This document shows, piece after piece, positions 1-64,000 of a stretch of 64,000 nt of DNA. The DNA comes from Muraenolepis orangiensis (Eukaryota; Chordata; Actinopteri; Gadiformes; Muraenolepididae): contig CM051019.1 of assembly GCA_027704905.1 (NCBI GenBank), positions 1,152,009 to 1,216,008 on the forward strand, written 5' to 3'. Position 1 is the stretch's first letter, and the number at the start of each line of letters is the position of its first letter. The notes under the pieces were generated by a model. It searched no databases. It was not told the DNA's origin and was given only the letters and a program-made list of their open reading frames with translations. The translations under genes and the position numbers were made by a program.

Positions 1-642
1 TATCTAATTTGTTGTGCACATGCGCGACCAGGGTCGGCAAAAACAGTAAAAGTGTAATCAATATTAAGTGTACATTAAACATACAAAAATATAAAACAAC
101 CAGTCCCAGCAATCATTATTCAGAGGGGGGGGGGGGTCATGAGGGGTACGACAACAAAAAATGTGTCAAAAATAAACTTAAATCTGCCTCAATTGGTCAC
201 TTATTCGGTTGTTGCAAGAACACAATTCTCTTAATTTTATTATAACTTTTCAAGATATGACAAGCCATTCATATTGTGTTTGGGCTGTTGTAAATATCAC
301 TTGTTTGAAATTTGAGAGGGCTTTCTATGAGGCTAAATAAAGAGCAAAATAGTTAATAAACACTGTCTTGTCTTCATAAAGCCTTCTTGTCTTCTGAATC
401 TAATCTAATATGTAACATCAGATGAGAGGTAGAGGGGGTAGACAGTAGGAGGCTCAATGTTTGAGGGGTACAGGACCTTAAATAGTTAATAACACTGTCT
501 TGTCTTCATATGTAACATCAGATGAGCGAGAATGGGGGTACACAGCAGGGGTTCAATGTTTGAAGGTGGTACAGGACCTTGAAATGTGTGGGAACCACTG
601 CACTATACGATGGGGAGGGTTGTTGTTGTGGTGTGTTGCTAC
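1..642. repeat. fmn1 intron with partial tandem duplication and hAT-like end
   Basis: No coding signal. A block near 348-480 is repeated near 481-575 with shared landmarks (cactgtcttgtcttcat, gtaacatcagatgag, ttcaatgtttga or close). Read on the minus strand from about 598, the sequence starts CAGTGGTTCCCACA, similar to termini of hAT-type elements. An 11-G run lies near 125. Confidence 0.4.
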
Positions 643-17004
<16,362 letters not shown>

Positions 17005-18225
17005 TGATGCACAGATCTACTGTATCTGACGGGGGGCCTGGTGTGAATGTCCTTCAGGTTGGATAGGTATGAAATGTGAAATGTATGTGAAAAACCATAC
17101 AAACTTATTGTATGGTTTGTGTGACCTCAAAATTGGTAGCCATAGTTATGCATGCCACCACTACAATATTTGCATGTTTGCTTGGCAACAATGCTAAATC
17201 ATTTTTGGATACCCATCTCATAATACCTACGCAATTTCTTCAAAAACTTTCAATAAACACTATTCTACCAATATGCATGAAAACAATAAATGATTATGAA
17301 ATATCGTATTGGACCTCATACAATGGAACACATTAGCTGTATAATCTATTCTTGTACAGGCATATAGCCCATGGGCGTGTGTGAAACAATATTCTGACAC
17401 AAGAAATTAAACATTAAAAAATATATAATATAATTATTTTTCATTTAATAGTTTTCCAGGTGGATCTCGAGGGGTATGTCGCACTCTTGTTATTGTCAAC
17501 GAAATGCTGCTTCACTGAAAGTAGTGTAGCCATGAGCGTGCCTTCTACTGTCCACTGGGTGTCAGTGTTGTCGGCTATTGAAGCAGTGTCCAGGTCCCAC
17601 CTGTTCACCAGTGAAGTCTTGGCCGTTGTATTAATCGCGGTAACTGGTGGTGGAGTGGACCGTGGAATTTAATTAGATTAAGTGAGGGATGCATAAAAAT
17701 GACACCCTAATTATTGTTGAAACATCCGCTACACCGCCGAATCTTCCCTGTAATGGGTTTAAATAAATGTCTTCTCACCATTTTTGTTTCAATCAATACT
17801 AGGTTCGTCAATCAAAATCATATTTGTAAATTGTAATTAAATTGTGTTATTATAAATGATTGTCTATTGACAGGTGACAGGTGACATGTTGCATGCGTGC
17901 GTGTGAGTGAACGTGTGAGTGAACGTGAGAGAGAGAGTAGGGAGGGTTCTCCACCTTATGCCTTTATATTCAGCACAGGTACCGTATTCCAATTGTGTGT
18001 CACCACAAATGCGTCATTCCCAGCCACCCAAACTGTTGATTCCCAATTCACAACCCCACCCCCCAACACCCCCCCCCCCCCTAAATGCATCATAGTGTCA
18101 GACGGTGCGATGTGCACCTGGTGCACCTGGAGCCTTCTAGGCATCCACACCGGTGCACGTCCCTCTTGTTATTCTCCATGCTTGTCTTGTCTTGGGGGAC
18201 GGGGACTACCGAGTCCGCCCGCACT
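17005..18225. other. Intergenic interval between divergent fmn1 and ryr3
   Basis: About 1.2 kb with no supported gene. AT-rich up to 17880, then a short GA run, a C-run near 18070 and mixed sequence. Undetected 5' untranslated exons of fmn1 may lie here or beyond; none can be shown. Confidence 0.5.
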
Positions 18226-18470
18226 GTTGCTCAATGCTTGGCGTCGGGTGGGTGGTGGGGGGGGGGGGGGGGGGGGTGCAGAAGGGGGGGGTTGTGTGAG
18301 CGACAATCGGCGACGTGAGGCGGTGGTGGGCGTGGCCCGGTCTGCCCTACATGGCGACGGACGAGCTCTATGCTAATATCTCGTCGGGCGTAGCGTCGCG
18401 TTTCTGCTCCACAGAAAGTCAGCGGCGTTTGCAGTTGAGTGCGAGCAGGCTCTTTTTTTCTATAACAGCC
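18226..18470 (+). promoter_or_regulatory. CpG-rich TATA-less region, likely ryr3 promoter/5' UTR
   Basis: CpG density rises sharply here against CpG-poor flanks. It contains a 20-G run near 18257-18276, a GGGCGTGGCC box (18328-18337, Sp1/KLF type) and no TATA box. It ends at the ryr3 ATG. The transcription start cannot be placed from sequence. Confidence 0.45.
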
Positions 18471-62075
<43,605 letters not shown>

Positions 62076-62116
62076 GTGAGAACCACCAGGGAGCCCAGGG
62101 GGTCCACTTGGGGTCC

Positions 62117-62205
62117 AGTGGTCTAGTCCAGGGGTTCCCAAACCTTTCAGCCCGCAACCCCCAAAATAACAGAGCTAGAGACTGGCGACCCCCCACTATC
62201 ACCGA
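62117..62205. mobile_element. hAT-like terminus fragment
   Basis: CAGGGGTTCCCAAACCTTTC resembles the terminal repeats of hAT-type elements, followed by CAGCCCGCAACCCCCAAAAT. The satellite array begins right after it. Confidence 0.5.
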
Positions 62206-64000
62206 CGGGGGGGGGGGGGTAATCCCTCATCGTGAAGTCCAACAGGGGGGGGGGGGTAATCCCTCATCGTGAAGTCCAACGGGGGGGGGGGGTAATCCCT
62301 CATCGTGAAGTCCAACGGGGGGGGGGGGGGGGTAATCACCACATCGTGAAGTCCAAGGGGGGGGGGGGGTAATCGCCACATCGTGAAGTCCAAGGGGGGG
62401 GGGGGGGGGGGGTAATCACCACATCGTGAAGTCCAAGGGGGGGGGGGGTAATCGCCACATCGTGAAGTCCAAGGGGGGGGGGGTAATCGCCACATCGTGA
62501 AGTCCAAGGGGGGGGGGGGTAATCCCTCATCGTGAAGTCCAACAGGGGGGGGGGGTAATCCCTCATCGTGAAGTCCAACAGGGGGGGGGGGTAATCCCTC
62601 ATCGTGAAGTCCAACAGGGGGGGGGGGGTAATCCCTCATCGTGAAGTCCAACGGGGGGGGGGGGGTAATCCCTCATCGTGAAGTCCAACGGGGGGGGGGG
62701 GGTAATCCCTCATCGTGAAGTCCAACGGGGGGGGGGGGGGGTAATCCCTCATCGTGAAGTCCAACGGGGGGGGGGGGGTAATCCCTCATCGTGAAGTCCA
62801 ACGGGGGGGGGGGGGGTAATCCCTCATCGTGAAGTCCAACGGGGGGGGGGGGTAATCGCCACATCGTGAAGTCCAAGGGGGGGGGGGGTAATCCCTCATC
62901 GTGAAGTCCAACGGGAGGGGGGGGGTAATCACCACATCGTGAAGTCCAAGGGGGGGGGGGGGGGGGGGGTAATCGCCACATCGTGAAGTCAAGGGGGGGG
63001 GGGGGGTAATCACCACATCGTGAAGTCCAAGGGGGGGGGGGGGTGGGGGGGGGGGTAATCGCCACATCGTGAAGTCCAACGGGGGGGGGGGGTAATCGCC
63101 ACATCGTGAAGTCCAAGGGGGGGGGGGGGGGTAATCACCACATCGTGAAGTCCAAGGGGGGGGGGGTAATCGCCACATCGTGAAGTCCAAGGGGGGGGGG
63201 GGTAATCGCCACATCGTGAAGTCCAACGGGGGGGGGGGGGTAATCACCACATCGTGAAGTCCAAGGGGGGGGGGGGGGGTAATCACCACATCGTGAAGTC
63301 CAAGGGGGGGGGGGTAATCGCCACATCGTGAAGTCCAACGGGGGGGGGGGGTAATCGCCACATCGTGAAGTCCAACGGGGGGGGGGGGGTAATCGCCACA
63401 TCGTGAAGTCCAAGGGGGGGGGGGGGGGGTAATCACCACATCGTGAAGTCCAACGGGGGGGGGGGGTAATCGCCACATCGTGAAGTCCAACGGGGGGGGG
63501 GGGGTAATCGCCACATCGTGAAGTCCAACGGGGGGGGGGGGGTAATCACCACATCGTGAAGTCCAAGGGGGGGGGGGGGGGGTAATCACCACATCGTGAA
63601 GTCCAAGGGGGGGGGGTAATCCCACATCGTGAAGTCCAAGGGGGGGGGGTAATCGCCACATCGTGAAGTCCAACGGGGGGGGGGGGGGGTAATCGCCACA
63701 TCGTGAAGTCCAACGGGGGGGGGGGGTAATCACCACATCGTGAAGTCCAACGGGGGGGGGGGGTAATCACCACATCGTGAAGTCCAACGGGGGGGGGGGG
63801 GGTAATCACCACATCGTGAAGTCCAAGGGGGGGGGGGGGGGTAATCACCACATCGTGAAGTCCAACGGGGGGGGGGGGTAATCACCACATCGTGAAGTCC
63901 AACGGGGGGGGGGGTAATCCCTCATCGTGAAGTCCAACGGGGGGGGGGGGGGTAATCCCACATCGTGAAGTCCAACGGGGGGGGGGGTAATCGCCACATC
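62206..64000. repeat. Satellite of about 47 units with poly-G runs
   Basis: Each unit of about 33-43 bp is a poly-G run (8 to about 20 G) plus TAATC-variant-CATCGTGAAGTCC and AA(C). Three variants occur: CCCTCAT, CACCACAT and CGCCACAT. The array runs past the window edge. The minus frame stays open for over 300 codons but is plainly repeat-derived. Confidence 0.96.

Noticed and set aside
62199..63851. Minus-strand frames up to 316 codons with PPPP and TSRCGDY or GLHDV repeats
   Set aside because: Direct translation of the poly-G satellite; open only because units lack stops in those frames, and all frames show similar openness.

Overview
The window is vertebrate nuclear DNA and almost certainly comes from a teleost fish. 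It holds two large multi-exon genes, arranged head to head, whose exons have GT/AG borders, and it is packed with dinucleotide and tetranucleotide repeats and fish-type tRNA-derived SINEs. Seventeen or so long (CA)n/(TG)n tracts and many polypurine, poly-C and poly-G tracts in 64 kb are extreme even for a fish. That density recalls codfish-type (gadiform) genomes, but this is inference from repeat load only. There are no bacterial genes, CRISPR arrays, rRNA genes or standard tRNA genes. || Minus strand, about 17.0 kb down to 0.64 kb: formin-1 (fmn1), running out of the left edge. Probable 5' coding exons lie at 15.6-17.0 kb and 12.4-12.6 kb. A 602-codon acidic, low-complexity exon follows at 7.16-8.96 kb, then a short coiled-coil segment, a proline-rich FH1 exon (5.2-5.7 kb) and eight FH2 exons (5.13 to 0.64 kb). 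The end of FH2 and the C-terminus lie outside the window. || Plus strand, 18.47 kb to the right edge: the first 20 coding exons (857 codons) of a ryanodine receptor, best matched to ryr3. They encode the N-terminal beta-trefoil/MIR domains, the RIH solenoid and the SPRY1 region. All 20 exons join in one continuous reading frame. Nineteen junctions can be checked; 18 introns are GT-AG and one (intron 7) is GC-AG. FMN1 and RYR3 are also divergent neighbours in human, so the synteny supports both identifications. Between them lies about 1.4 kb with a CpG-rich, TATA-less stretch just upstream of ryr3. || FMN1 nucleates and elongates actin at adherens junctions and in limb and kidney development. 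RYR3 is a calcium-release channel of the sarcoplasmic/endoplasmic reticulum. Nothing in the sequence links their functions beyond a possible shared promoter region. || The most unusual content is repeat architecture. Two minisatellites (one in each gene) begin exactly at an exon's 5' splice site and carry repeated donor-like motifs. An array of about 47 units containing poly-G runs fills the last 1.8 kb. There is a near-perfect 118-bp hairpin in ryr3 intron 3, a 1.27-kb foldback built of SINE-like arms in intron 9, an 834-bp terminal-inverted-repeat element filled with CGAT-type motifs in intron 14, and a 207-bp open-frame segment duplicated in introns 6 and 9. Several introns use poly-C runs of 20 or more bases, or simple repeats, as splice-acceptor tracts.
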